This document shows positions 11,761 through 25,599 of a stretch of 64,000 nt of DNA, piece after piece. The stretch covers positions 25,529,971 to 25,593,970 of the forward strand of contig NC_003070.9 of NCBI RefSeq assembly GCF_000001735.4, given 5' to 3'. Under the pieces are notes generated by a model that ran no database searches, was not told the origin of the DNA, and saw nothing but the letters and a program-made list of their open reading frames with translations. Position 1 is the first letter of the stretch. Every line of letters starts with the position of its first letter. The DNA comes from Arabidopsis thaliana (lineage: Eukaryota > Streptophyta > Magnoliopsida > Brassicales > Brassicaceae). The translations under genes were made by a program, and so were the position numbers.

Positions 11761-13990
11761 CCACGCGTCCTTACAATACGTAAGACTGACGCGCGTGCTT
11801 ATTGTTTTAAAGGCCCTCTAAAAGTCCCTAATGGGCCTGGCCACGAATTAGACATATACTTATCCATAGTTAAAATTTGATATTGGACAGATCAATATAT
11901 GGAGGATTTCAATTAAAGGTTGACTTAGTGACACAAAGAGATACAAAGAGACAATGGGAAATGCATTTGACCTTTTCTTAATTGTAATTATAAAATTTGA
12001 ACGAGAGATATGGCTGCGGCGCCGCTTGCTCTCTTGTCCCACGTCTCCTCTGTCAAATGTTTTAGTTTTCCACTATATTACTATATGCTATATTTTTCTA
12101 TATCTAAAATCAGCAAAAAGTTCTTTTTTGGTAAGATAAGTAAAACAAAACACATGCATATTCTTTTGACACATGCTTTCCCGTGTAAAGACGGATCATC
12201 ATATTGTTGTGTTGAAATGTTAATCCAAAGTCCATAAGCTTGATTTGTTGTTGAAATGTTAATCTTAAGTCTATAAACTTTTTGGTACTCTAATAATATA
12301 GTAACTCCTCATATTGATAGTCATTCGATGATACTGCAACATTGTGTGTTTTGACTATAGATTTTATACAATTGTGAAACATTCATTATCCAATTTGATT
12401 TCTACGGATTAACCTCTTTTTTTTGTATCCGTAATCAACTCTGAATAAAATGGATACTTATAAAAAAAAAGTACTGTACGAAAAGTATATGTGGATAATC
12501 TTACATGATTTGCAAGTAACCTTATATTGTATGCTAATTCGATTTAAGATAACGATTTTATATAGGATTAGATCTACTAATGTAAATACTCTTAATAGAT
12601 AGACAATTTCAAACGGTTGTCTCGGTAATAATATTAGTACAGAGCTGATAATTTTGTTGATAAAGTTTTTGGCAAGAAAGAAATTAAGTTAATAAAAGGA
12701 CAGTTAGTATGAAAATAATAAAAATTAAAAGTCTTCTAGTTGACTATTTTTAGATCCGATCCCGAGGCAAGTATCTTGTTCTCGGTATTTTTGGTACGAA
12801 TTATTAATTGCTAATTTGAATTTCACGTTAGTGATTATAATAAAAATAAATAAGATATCACATATAGACATCTTCTTAAAAGCACACTAACTAAAAGAAA
12901 AAAGAAAAAAAGAGACATGTCAAGTTTCTTTTATTTTTGTGTACATGTCAAGTTTGTAAACCATAGTTTATTGCTTAAATAAATCACATAACGCTTAAAA
13001 GAATCCAAAATCCGGACTTCACATATGTCACACATATTCTATCAACATAACCTGTATGTACATCGAAATCATAGAAAGAATATTTTAGGTTAGCTAGTAG
13101 CCTAGTACTAATGGGATAAATGAAATTAGTTATCCTTCTCTTAAAGATGAATCCTTGAGATCAAGAAATTTTGTGAGATTGTTCAACCAAACTAACAATA
13201 AAACTTATATTATTTGATACAATCTAAATATAGAATCAGTTAATTCTTTCTTTTTTCTTTCTCATATATATTTATGATCTCATAACACCAATTTGACTTT
13301 AAGAAGATATCTATTGAAATTTTCAAAACAACTTTAATAGGAAAATTCAAAATATATAGACAGCGCCATATTCTAGAATATTCTTACTCATTATGAATTT
13401 TTGAATGTTTTGATTTATAGACCTATCTATGATGTTGAATTGAGTAAATAAAAAGTTTAATGGTGCGTTTGATCTCACCCATCTTTTTCTTTATTCAGTA
13501 TTCAATCTTTATAACTCTACCTTATTCGAAGAGATGAATTCATCTAGCTATAAACACATCAGTGACAAGTTTAAAAAAAATATCTACACGTTCGATGGTC
13601 TTCTGTATTTCACATGGTACCATCCATGTGAATGTGATGGGAAATTTCGCAGACCCTAATGCCGGCCATAAACTGGATTTACAAAACTAAACAATGTAAT
13701 ACAATTTTCAAAGAAACCGGATCTAATTATCTTATTGTCACTTAATAAACAAACTATATAAGAGAAGGGGAGGAATATATGTATACACTTTTTTATGACT
13801 ACTAGGATGGTAACCAAAGTCATGATTCCATAGTAACTCCGGTTTAATTGCTTCAAAGGCCAAAACTAAGCTCTTTATTAAGTAACATGGATTAGTTTCT
13901 TCATAAAGATAAAACTAATTATTTAAACAAAGTCAAAGCTAGCTTTAGATGCGTACTAGAGTGAATAATACAAATAGTAAACGATATTCT
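11760..13990. promoter_or_regulatory. Intergenic region between divergent DUF1644 and WRKY9 genes, with W-boxes
   Basis: No coding exon was found. TTGACT W-box cores occur at 11920-11925, 12740-12745 and 13293-13298, with one in reverse orientation at 13931-13936, only about 65 bases before the WRKY9 start codon. A partly duplicated 35-45 bp segment built on TTGAAATGTTAATC lies at about 12203-12282. W-boxes are the WRKY binding site, so self- or cross-regulation is plausible, but these hexamers also occur by chance. Confidence 0.35.
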
Positions 13991-13999
13991 GATCAGAAA

Positions 14000-15645
<1,646 letters not shown>

Positions 15646-15649
15646 AGTT

Positions 15650-16190
15650 TCCTATATCTCTATGCTTGTTCTTTGGTCCCATTATTTGTCATTATGGATT
15701 CTTTGCCTTTCTTCTTGTTCTCGTTTCTAACATTTATGTTTCGTATATACAACATCGAAGGTTTCGGATTGTTTTATTTCGTTCAATGTTGGCTTATGAA
15801 AAATAAAGATTGATTAATGCTAAGAAAAAATGGGTACCAAAACAACACACCAAAAGATCAAAAGATTAAAGATGCAAATCTCAACACGCTCTTCAATAGA
15901 ATCTTTTTTTATACACATCGATCGCTTAGAAATTCTCCAAGACACTAATTGAACTAAGTTTATCTAATAGAACTTGTTAAGAAGGTTTTTTAGTTAGGAG
16001 CCAGGACCAAGAACCCCTACATTCGTTATATTATGTCTTGTTTCAACATCCCGCGCAGCAATAAAGATCGTTGGTGTTACGAAAGAATCACATTTCTACA
16101 AACTTCCCAACATTTGATGAGCTTTTTTTTACCTCCTCCAGCTTCTTTAGGATAATTTACAGGTAACTAAGGGAAACCAGATGATTTCCT
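15650..16190. other. Convergent 3' flanks of WRKY9 and the DUF3755 gene
   Basis: About 550 bases between two convergently transcribed genes. No coding sequence was seen. An AATAAA polyadenylation-like signal for WRKY9 occurs at 15801-15806. The rest is ordinary 3' untranslated and spacer sequence. Confidence 0.5.
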
Positions 16191-16197
16191 AAGACTT

Positions 16198-18649
16198 CTA
16201 CTTCCTATGGAAGCCGCCACTTTGCATCGTATTGAATGGCATCATCACCTGGTACAAATCGAGGAAACCAAAGTCATTGATATTGGGAAGCTATTATTCT
16301 TCTGCTCTATTTGCTCTTGATAGACATTTCTACAAACCAAAACATTGAAAAACTGGTCTTAAGATACTCAGCTAGTTAGAAGCACAATAATTCTATATTT
16401 TGAGCACTTGAACCAGAGATATGGGGTTTGAACTACGGTAGTGTCTGAGGTAAAACAAGCAAATGGGTGATGTGGACATTTTGATATCTAAAACAATGGA
16501 CTGTTAATGCAAAAGTGAGCAGCCTATTAACTTACTAAAGTAGTATTACTCACCGAGAGATCATCATTGATTGTGACTGGCAATGGTGGCATCTTGTTCA
16601 TCAATCCAGGCATATTATTTATCCTGCCAAATCAAGACAACGTCTGGTCACTAAGCTCCACAAAACTTATACACAAAATGTTTAAAGTATCAACTTACTC
16701 ATTTTGGATGGTGATAAGGTTGTTCCTTGCCTGACGAAAGAGATCTAGGTTATCCCCTGCCTGTTTGCAATTATCATTACGGAGCGGTTTTAGCAAGAAC
16801 ACATTTGCATTCCTTTAAACAAGGTAATCTAGAACTTACCTTATATGAGGAGAGATTAGCTCTAATTTGACTAAAAGCTCGTACATTCTGTTCTATAAGA
16901 TTTGTTGCATAGCTACTTAAATCTGAAACAGAACCACGAAAGAATCAGTAAGAAAAGAAAAGAGACTAAAGATTATTGTGACTTCAACAAAACTTCATAT
17001 GAAAGAGAGCTTAAAGGATCATCTTTACAAGGTAATAGGATCAGAGAGCGGACTTAAATAGAATTTCACCATTTAAACATACAATAGTCATTATACTCCT
17101 TTACTAGATGTATGAAATAAATAATCTCAAGAATGCACCTCTAGAGAAGGACAATGCAGTTAAGAAACCAATTTCAGTATCTATGGGTAAAGGCTTCTTC
17201 CAAGACTAAACTACTTTAGAGACGTAGTTATGTTAGCATCGTCCCAAGAAGCTAAAAGTCTAGCTGAAATACACTAATCCCCTATGAACTTATTTATATA
17301 ACAAAATACATACTTAAACGACATTTGCACCATAATACATACATCAAAACGTATTGCCTCCTTTTGAAAACAAAATATGATGTTAATGTGTGCATGTCAA
17401 TGAAAAAAAAGACCTGGAGTTAGCAAATTCAGGTGGAAATCTCTCAGATAAAGATAGATGTTAACCTTCAGACGTAATTTGTTTACTGGTGCTTGTAGAT
17501 GGCCCTGAGAAAGGATATGAAGCCATGTTATGAGGCAAAACAGAGGGAATGCTTGACTTAGACGACGATTCCACCTGCTTGCCCTGAAGAAATATAAATC
17601 TTTTAGTACAAAAACCTAAATTAATCAAAAGATATTCAATCTCAATCCTAGCATCATCTTTCAATCGAACTTACAAAAAAGTCACTCATCAAAATTGAAC
17701 AAATGGCAAGAATTTCCAATATACCTTGCTAGAACTTGCTCTTCTTCCACAGTTTAATTCTTCTGATTTTCTTCTCTTTCTCTATGCAAAACAAAGTCAG
17801 TACATCAACAGACGAAGACAAAAGGTAAAAGTAAGAAATGATTCAGTATATAAGAGAAGAGAAGATTTTGTTCAAAACTCAAAGACTGTTATGCTCACTA
17901 TTCTCATCTCAAGAACTCAATATTGATACAACTCAGGCATCAATAAGACCAAAAAGTCCATCCTAAGGCAAAACCATTTCATTCTGTGTACTGTAGTTTA
18001 AGAAGCTATGTATGAAATCAGAACATGTAGAAACTGTTCCCTGTGTATCATTTTTCTTTGCTATACATATATCATTCATGGCATAAGCGTAGAACTACAT
18101 GACTGAAAAATGGTCACAAGAAAGCTACAAAAACCGTCAGAACAAGGCAGATATGTGAAGAGAGATACTTACCCTCAGCCACCTACACCGCAAAGCAATA
18201 TCTCGAATACTTTTATCAGGTAAAGTGTTTCCAATTTGAATATACATATCAATACTTGGCATATCCTTATATCTACAAAAAACACAGAATCAGATCATAT
18301 CAAATTCCACAGAACAAAAAACTATCTTCATATCCTCATTAATGTTAAGAAATCACAAAACAAGAAAGACTCACTTTTCAAGACCAGCATCCAATATGTA
18401 TTGTTCTTCATTTGACCATTCACTAACCATGGAAGTATCAAGCTTTAGACCAGAACCCGAATCGGAACCATTCGAAGAATTCCCGGTTTGAAGAAAACCA
18501 GGAGAACCAACATTGATCATATTCATATTCATCCCCAAGTACGGACTCATTGGAGTCATCTCCGAAGAAGTGTTAGATTGGAAATTAATAGCGTGACGAC
18601 TCATCATAGAACTCAAAGAATCGAACCCAGAATTTGATTGAGTAGCCAT
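16198..18649 (-). CDS. DUF3755 family protein, eight coding exons
   Basis: Coding exons on the minus strand: 18375-18649, 18173-18272, 17725-17781, 17466-17583, 16840-16922, 16699-16760, 16554-16623 and 16198-16248, giving 271 residues. All junctions are GT-AG and keep frame. The start MATQSNSGF at 18647-18649 lies just inside an open extension. The N-terminal third is rich in Ser, Met and Asn. A Trp-containing segment (VSEWSNEEQYILDAGLEKYKD, then SIRDIALRCRWLRKRRK) resembles a degenerate SANT/Myb-like helix pair followed by a basic nuclear signal. The C-terminal part, AFSQIRANLSSYK and then NLDLFRQARNNLITI, is the DUF3755 signature. I remember this locus as AT1G68160. Function is unknown; a nuclear role is inferred from the SANT-like segment and basic patch. 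Confidence 0.85.
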
Positions 18650-18799
18650 CCACATAATCGAACACAAACCCAAATAAAAAGATTAAAACTTTAACAATTA
18701 GAAATCAAACCCAAAACTCTCCTTTGATCAGATATGAAAAAAGGATCAAACTTTGAGAAGGTGAATCATCTTACGCCATGGATAAAGCTTGGAACTTTA

Positions 18800-21700
18800 T
18801 AAACCCTAAGTTAAGTTCTCACAAAGAAACCAAAATTTGATTTTGTTTACCAAATCACAATTTTTTTTTTCTTTTTTTTTTTTTCTCTTGTCCTCTGTAT
18901 ATTAGACAGAGCAGCCTTGTAAGCTATAAGCCAATGAAGGATTTTTAGACAAATAATGAAAAAATTATTAATACATTACTTTATGACTTTTCACCATATT
19001 GATGATAAACTTAATTGAAATCTAATATTAATTATTTTCCAACACAATTAGTTGAAATGGAAAAAAATGGATTTTGACTATAAAAGTAAGTAGGAATGGG
19101 GAATTTTAGAAAAGATTCTCTTCCTAAATTGAAGGGAGAGATATGACTAAGAACATATTCATTTTTTTTTTTTTACTACCAAAATTAGTAGAAAAAAATA
19201 AGAAAATAGGTAAATAAATAAAAGAGATGGTTGGCAGATCGTGGAATTTAGTAAATAGTGCGAATCCCAATAATAAAGCATTTGATGCCTTTCTTTCTTC
19301 TACCTCACTTTTTTTATTCCAAAAAGTTTTATCAAGTAGACAAGATTTTTTTTTTTTTTTTTTGTTTTCTAATAATGTCAATGTGTGACATCCTCGTTGT
19401 CAAAATCTCAAGATATATGAATTTGATTCATATTTTTTCTTTATGTTAATACAAAAATTAATCTTAGCATCTCAATAATTGTGGGATAAACTGATCCGTT
19501 CGTACAATACTTTTACAATTATATGCGACTATGAAAATAATTGGACTCATAGTTATGAACCAATAACAGAAGCAAGCATATAAAAATCGATGAAGAGTTT
19601 TTTTTTTTTTTTTTGATATTTAAGAAATTATTGATACACTAAATAGATCAAGAAATATATTCATACACCAAAATGATGTTTTGATTTCTGTTTTTTTTTG
19701 TCAACATTTATAAGGAGCGAGACTCGATCCTCGATGTCATGTTCTCAGTGGACTTATCATTTGCAACAAGACTACTATCACTTAACAATTTTGATTTCTG
19801 TTTACTATCTAAATGCCATCAGCTTTTATAATTTTCATTTTTTTTCACTAGATAAGTTAGGTTTTTTAAAATTTGTTATTAACTCACACTTCAAATCTTA
19901 TCAAGATTTTACTAAGGTAAAATTGATGTACCGTCGTTTCTTTGTCGTTGCAATTTTCCTCGATTGATGTATGCTCTATTAGTCCAAATTCAATTTTCAT
20001 TATCCCCAACCCGTATAAGTGAATTAACATAAGCTTCTGGTAAAAAATGCTTATCAAATGAAACATGTTAAAAGTCATGGACACTTAAACATATTATCAG
20101 GCCTGACGTTTATATTGGGCCACATGCTATATTTGTAAAAGACTAATTTTATACGCATTTAAGATTTTGCTTAAGAAACGAATAAATTTGGGCTCTAAAA
20201 TGCTATGAGCCCAATAAACTGCACATTATACTTGCTCCACTAACAGTAATACAGTTTCCTTTTTTTTGGTAGGCTAATCTGAACAGTTTCCTAATAATGC
20301 AAATCAATATAATTAATTAAAGATTTGTTTCATTCAAGTTAATTTAACTCCGAACATTATGTTATGAAGAAGAGAAAGACTTTGTTGTTGGACTTGATGC
20401 ACTCTTTCGCTCATTAAGGTGATCCATACATTTTAATTTCAAAATTGTTGGCAGGAACTAGATTTTGGTTTTACTGATTTACAATGTTATTAACTACAAA
20501 AAAAACAAAAAACAAAACAAATAAGTTATCATATCTATCAAGTCTCAACTATTAACTTGTGGCCTTAGCATCTCCAAATTTCTACATTATCCCTGCTTTT
20601 GGTTTCTTTAAGACTTTAATCCCAACCTTAATTCACAGTTTTTTTCTCATATATATAGTCCTCATCATGTAAGTAAGTCCTAGCTAATTTTGCTGAAACC
20701 ACTCTCTCATATTAATTTTTCGTAATATGTTTAGAAATTAGAAAATAAAATAAAATTAGAAGCTATATATAATTAAAGTTTGTTCCACTAAAGAAAATCT
20801 CAAAAGTGTAAAATTGTCAGAGATAATTCATCTGTATAACTTTAAAGTAACGGTGTATACTGAGTTATAACACACAACTGACGTACGTTACTAGAACTAT
20901 GTTCGTGAATAGAAATAAAGATGAGATTCCTTAAAGCTAGATAAAAAATCAACGGCCAAGGTGAAGCATATTTTCATAAACCATGCATGCCTACATGAAA
21001 CTACTTGCGACAGACACTAAACAATTCGAAACACTTCGTATTTTGGAAAAATAAAAACTATTGATGGGCTACAAGCAGAAAGCATGCATCGCACGTGTCA
21101 ACAGCATCTGAACACGTTGCTGGATTCTCTTTTTGTTCTTATGCATTCCGATTTGTATATAAACGTGAACGGTGAACTACTTTTTGGACAATTTATACTT
21201 TTTTTTTCTCTATCTTTAAACTAGTTTTGTAACAAAATCACCCACTTACACGTACACTATCTACGTAAAGTGGAGTGCAAAACAGTTCATATCCGTGGAG
21301 GTCTAGTAATTTATTTCAAGAAGTTCTTAAATTTATTTTTTTGGTCAGGAAATTTAGAATGTTCTTATCACATTATTCTTAAAATGCATTCGTTATGTTA
21401 TGTGAATGCACTAGCCAAAAATAAATAAATGCAACTACCATCATTGGTTAATATTCATGAAACTTTTTTTTTTTTTCATGAAACTTATATATCTATTAAA
21501 AGTTTAAAACCTTATTATACGAAATGTTTGAGAATCTATTATCTGTCACCACCCGTTTGTGACCAGAGAGTAGATTTCTAAAGTGTTTTGGATAAGTTTA
21601 GTGTTTTAGAGTATTAAAAAATTTAGAAGCACTTTTCATTAGACTCTATATATGACATATCTATAATAATATTCCTGAATTTGAATTTAGCATCTACTTA

Positions 21701-21860
21701 TATCGCATAACTCATTTATGGTACTGAAATTTAGTGGAAAACAGCTAGTAAAAGAGAAGTATTGGTGTGATAAATAAAGCTCAGAGGCTCAGGATAAGTC
21801 AGGATTCCTTAACTCATTTTAGCTAGCCTATCTCTCTCTTTCTCTCTCTCTGTCTCTCCC
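18800..21860. other. Gene-free region between the DUF3755 gene and UMAMIT23
   Basis: No supported coding exon. It holds long T tracts (about 18860-18890, 19349-19364, 19599-19614), a short SINE-like insertion at 19694-19788, and two TGGGCY-type motifs near 20117 and 20209 that have no obvious gene start next to them. A CT-repeat leader and TATA box at its right end belong to UMAMIT23. Confidence 0.5.
19679..19803 (-). mobile_element. Short tRNA-derived SINE-like retroposon with 15-bp target-site duplication
   Basis: The perfect repeat TTTTGATTTCTGTTT occurs at 19679-19693 and 19789-19803 and flanks about 95 bases. Read on the minus strand, the insert starts next to the right-hand copy, has a possible A-box (TAGTCTTGTTG, one mismatch to the Pol III consensus) and a B-box GATCGAGTC that matches GWTCRANNC exactly, and ends in a run of A (the T run at about 19691-19699) next to the left-hand copy. 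Duplication, poly-A tail at the expected end and Pol III boxes in order are the architecture of a SINE. I cannot name the family. Confidence 0.7.
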
Positions 21861-21870
21861 TATATATAAA
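21833..21870 (+). promoter_or_regulatory. UMAMIT23 core promoter: CT-rich tract and TATA box
   Basis: A CT microsatellite (about 21833-21858) is followed by TATATATAAA at 21861-21870, about 60 bases before the start codon. Arrangement and distance fit a TATA box with a short leader. Confidence 0.5.
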
Positions 21871-21924
21871 TCGATAAATAAATGAGTGTGAGGTAATTAA
21901 GGAACTAGAAAGGAATAAGAAATT

Positions 21925-22264
21925 ATGGAGAGAATATGTGAAATGTGGAGAGAAATGAAAGATATAACGGCAATGGTGGTGGTTCAAATAGCTACGGCAG
22001 GGTTAAACATATTTTTCAAGCTAGCAATGGAAGATGGTATGAACCCAAGTGTACTCGTGGCCTATCGTCTCTTGTTTGCTACACTTTTCATGATTCCTAT
22101 ATGCTTCATCTTTCAAAGGTTGTTTTTCTTTCACATAATATGGTTGTGTTTGTATGCTTTGATATTAATTAACTTCATGTGATCGATTAGGAAGAAGAGG
22201 CCAGAGTTTACATGCAGGCTGATGTTACTAGCATTACTCTCAGGGTTACTCGGGTACGTAATAG

Positions 22265-22298
<34 letters not shown>

Positions 22299-24288
22299 CG
22301 AAAAATCATTTTTCGTTTTTTTGGATGTCCTCTTGTGTCCTAAGGTTATATATATGTTAACTTTTTTGTGATAAATTTCTCAAAATAAACCATTTTATAA
22401 TATACGAAATTGAAAAAAATAATCTATATACATGGTTTGAGTGTTACAGAAGTTTAATGCAAGACTATAAAATTTATATATTCCTATATATGTTCAAATT
22501 CGATTTCCTATTGGTTTTCAAACATATTAGCCACTGGCTAGGTAAGTCGTCGGATATTTTAGCTTAGGTAGCATGAGTTGAATTTAGTTCTTACCAAAAT
22601 CTCCTCACCACAAAACCACAATCCAGAGCACACTGGTTTTATAAAACGTAATTAATCTTCTAGAGTTTAATTTTACTTAAATTTACTTTAAAGTTAAAAA
22701 ACGTATACTTAGTCTGAAAAACTTAAAATGTACCAAAACATAGAGAACTCTAGAAGATTATTTGAACGTATTCAATATTATTATCTAACATTCAAACAGG
22801 GTAGTACTTAGTAGTTTTAACCATTCTACTCAATATTACCAACTAGTGGTTTGACAATAAAAACCAACATGTACCAAAAAACATAGAAGACTACGTTTTG
22901 GCTGAAAATACTAGTTGATAATATTGATTATCATTAGTAAAATGTAAAATTGTTGAAGAATATATATATATTGGGATTATAAGACTTCTTTAATGTGGTG
23001 ATAATTGAACAGTGTGGTGATACCAAGTATCCTAACCATTACGGGTCTAGCTCTAACGTCAGCAACATTCACCTCTGCTGCTGGCGTTCTCACTCCATTG
23101 GTCACTTTCATCTTCGCTGCACTTCTTAGGCAAGTCTAATCAACGAATCACAATTTAGTTAACCCCTTTTAATATATGTTTATACCATTAAACAAAATAT
23201 AATAAACTTTTATGGGTCTCATAGGATGGAGAGTGTACGGCTTGGATCGAGCGTAGGGCTGGCTAAGGTTTTTGGAACATTGTTTGGTGTTGGTGGAGCT
23301 CTTGTCTTTATATTCTATAGAGGAATAGAGATCCGACTATGGTCAACTCACGTTAACCTAGTGAACCAACCACGTGACTCCTCACGTGATGCTACCACTC
23401 ACCATATTTCCATCCTTGGGGCTCTTCTAGTTTTTGGGGGAAACATTTCCATCTCACTTTGGTTTTTATTGCAGGCAAGTTTTTTGTTTGTTTTTCAGAT
23501 TTCTTATTTTTGTGTTTGTTTTGTGTACTAAGGCATTAGGCATGTACGTGTTTTTTTTTGTTTTTGTTTTGTTTATAGGTTAAGATAAGCAAACAATTTG
23601 GAGGGCCTTATTGGAACGCGACTCTAATGAACATGATGGGAGGCGTAGTGGCTATGCTTGTCGCTCTTTGCTGGGAACACGATTTAGATGAATGGAGATT
23701 AGGATGGAATATCAGACTATTAACCATTGCTTATGCGGTAAATATCAATCCATCCATTATTAAGTATATATATATATGTCTTGTTGTCTAATTACAAATT
23801 CATACAAGTCTATACATGTGTGAAGATTCATTTAGGTTGGCCTTGAATATATGTGCTTTATGTTGTCCATTGTAGGCAATTCTGATTTCCGGGATGGTGG
23901 TAGCAGTCAACGCATGGTGCATTGAGTCTAGAGGACCGTTATTTGTATCGGTATTTAGCCCTGTAGGACTTGTGATCGTAGCTCTTGTTGGATCATTTTT
24001 GCTAGATGAAACACTTCATTTGGGGAGGTACAAACTCATGTATATTGTATTGTTTTGTGGAAATGGATTTGATATACGTATGTATATATAATATGGTTTA
24101 TTTTTACTTGAAAACATTACAGCATAATTGGTACAGTGATTATCGTTGGAGCATTATACATTGTGCTATGGGCTAAAAACAAGGAAATGAAGAGTATGCT
24201 TACGACATCGGATCATAATGAAACAAATAAGACTAGCAAAGATATCACAGTCAACAATCTCCCAACATTAAGTACAAATGTCCCTTGA
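21925..24288 (+). CDS. UMAMIT23: UMAMIT/nodulin MtN21-type amino-acid transporter
   Basis: Seven exons: 21925-22118, 22191-22253, 23013-23129, 23225-23474, 23579-23737, 23876-24027 and 24123-24288, giving 366 residues. The product is a ten-helix membrane protein with two EamA domains. Family landmarks include GLNIFFKLAMEDGMNPSVL in helix 1-2, YRLLFATLFMIPICF, LTSATFTSAAGVLTPL, VAVNAWCIESRGPLFVSVFSP, and ETLHLGSIIGTVIIVGALY at the last helices. UMAMITs move amino acids and related compounds across plasma or vacuolar membranes. Introns 3 (23130-23224) and 4 (23475-23578) both start with GCAAGT instead of GT; no nearby GT keeps the frame, so both look like true GC-AG introns. Intron 2 is the largest and carries a (CA)n tract and inverted repeats. 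I assign UMAMIT23 (AT1G68170) by synteny with IDD14 and WRKY9. Confidence 0.88.
22265..22319. repeat. (CA)n microsatellite followed by a 25-base palindrome in UMAMIT23 intron 2
   Basis: About 15 CA units (22265-22294) run straight into AAAACGAAAAAT-C-ATTTTTCGTTTT at 22295-22319, a perfect 12-bp inverted repeat around a single C. Confidence 0.85.
22640..22950. repeat. Nested inverted repeats in UMAMIT23 intron 2
   Basis: ACGTAATTAATCTTCTAGAGTT near 22647 is nearly the reverse complement of ACTCTAGAAGATTATTTGAACGT near 22748. A second pair, CAATATTACCAACTAG (about 22832) and CTAGTTGATAATATTG (about 22910), matches at 15 of 16 positions with partial matches continuing outward. This may be a decayed MITE-like element. 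Confidence 0.5.
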
Positions 24289-24299
24289 TCAACCATCAT

Positions 24300-24840
24300 T
24301 TATATATGTTGAACGACTTGTTGTTAGTATATTTGATTAAGTGAATATTAACATTATTATTCTATCTAACGATGATTTATTGAACCATCTATGTAAGTTA
24401 TTATGTGCATATGACCTTTGTACTACCACATCCACAACTTCATAAGATGTTGCATGGATTTTTTTTAACGAGCAATAATAAATTGTAAAATCTTATTTGG
24501 GTCTAATTAATTTCACTTCTGAGTCATACAATATGTACATGAACTAGTAAGTTGGAATGGGCCCATAATGGGCCGCTCAAATAACTCTCCTCCAAACCTA
24601 AAACCCTTTATCGTAATTGATTCTCCAAGCATCCTTTTGAATCTCTGATTCCTACAAGACAAATCACTAAAAGATTCGCAAGTTGACATAGCAGAGACCA
24701 TACGACACCAACCTAAACACAGAAAAGAATAACTCATTCACTCGTATAGGCTTTGTCTTGCCTCTTCTTGAAAACATGTACACGTATTTAATTATAAATG
24801 CATATATAAAGATCCTACCGACGAAAAAATAAAAAGATTG
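24300..24840. promoter_or_regulatory. Spacer and promoter between UMAMIT23 and the RING gene, with site II motifs
   Basis: No coding exon. Two TGGGCC-type site II elements lie at 24558-24565 (TGGGCCCA, palindromic) and 24569-24574, about 280 bases before the RING start codon. Such elements bind TCP factors in plant promoters of housekeeping and growth genes. Confidence 0.45.
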
Positions 24841-24845
24841 AAAAC

Positions 24846-25592
24846 ATGACATCTGCTTATCGTCCAAGAGTTATTGTGAATGGAACAAGAAGAACAAGAA
24901 CGTTCCATTACTTCTATTGTCGCCATTGTAGCCGTACCATTAGGCTAAGAAGCTTTGGTCTATATGGTCCCATATGTCCTTTCTGTTCTAGAGAGATCAA
25001 TCTTCACGATGAGCTTGACATTATGAGGCCAAGCCGACCTTATTGGGATAGTGATACCGATTGGATCACTCTCCATCTTATCAACGAACCAAGAAGTAAC
25101 CGGTTCAATCATGATGATCTAGTTTATAATACTGACGAGGAATTCGCTGATGTCATGCCTAGTGTACAAATCGGTCCACCACCAGCCTCGCAATCCGCCA
25201 TCGAGGCTGTAAGGACGGTGATAATCACGGATGAAGATTTGGTGAAAGAGAAGGTTTGTGCGATATGCAAGGAGGAATTTGAAGTTGGAGAGGAAGGAAA
25301 AGAATTGAAATGCTTGCATTTGTACCATTCAAGCTGCATTGTGTCTTGGTTGAACATTCACAACACTTGTCCCATTTGTCGTTTTGAGGTTAACTTAGGT
25401 GTTTCCGAGAGTAACGTAGACGAAGGAGGGTCTTACAACATCGACAATGATCGATCAAATCGGTTTCGGACTCGGGTTTGTTCTTTGTGGCCTCTCCGAA
25501 TGATGATTGATTGGGTACATAATCTCATAGGTAAGATTCCACCTCCCGATATAGCTTTCATGGCTTTTCTATTATGCTTATACGGGTTTTGA
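24846..25592 (+). CDS. RING-H2 E3 ubiquitin ligase with N-terminal zinc ribbon
   Basis: A single exon encodes 248 residues. An N-terminal zinc ribbon has C25, C28, C44 and C47 ([10 protein letters not shown] ... ICPFCSREI). The RING-H2 domain has all eight ligands in C3H2C3 order: C138, C141, C156, H158, H161, C164, C175 and C178, with the conserved Trp at 168 and Pro at 176. This layout resembles the BCA2/RNF126-like plant RING family, which transfers ubiquitin from an E2 to substrates. A short hydrophobic segment ends the protein ([14 protein letters not shown]), which could anchor it or mediate binding; such a tail is not usual in the family. I remember the locus as AT1G68180. Substrates are unknown. 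Confidence 0.88.
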   Translation: MTSAYRPRVIVNGTRRTRTFHYFYCRHCSRTIRLRSFGLYGPICPFCSREINLHDELDIMRPSRPYWDSDTDWITLHLINEPRSNRFNHDDLVYNTDEEFADVMPSVQIGPPPASQSAIEAVRTVIITDEDLVKEKVCAICKEEFEVGEEGKELKCLHLYHSSCIVSWLNIHNTCPICRFEVNLGVSESNVDEGGSYNIDNDRSNRFRTRVCSLWPLRMMIDWVHNLIGKIPPPDIAFMAFLLCLYGF

Positions 25593-25599
25593 CTATGAT

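Noticed and set aside
13931-13936. Strong claim of WRKY9 self-regulation from W-boxes
   Set aside because: Four TTGACT hexamers in about 2 kb is close to what AT-rich sequence gives by chance, so they are listed only as possible sites.
19124-19381. 85-codon minus-strand frame with many Lys and Phe
   Set aside because: It is driven by long T/A tracts; no gene-like composition.
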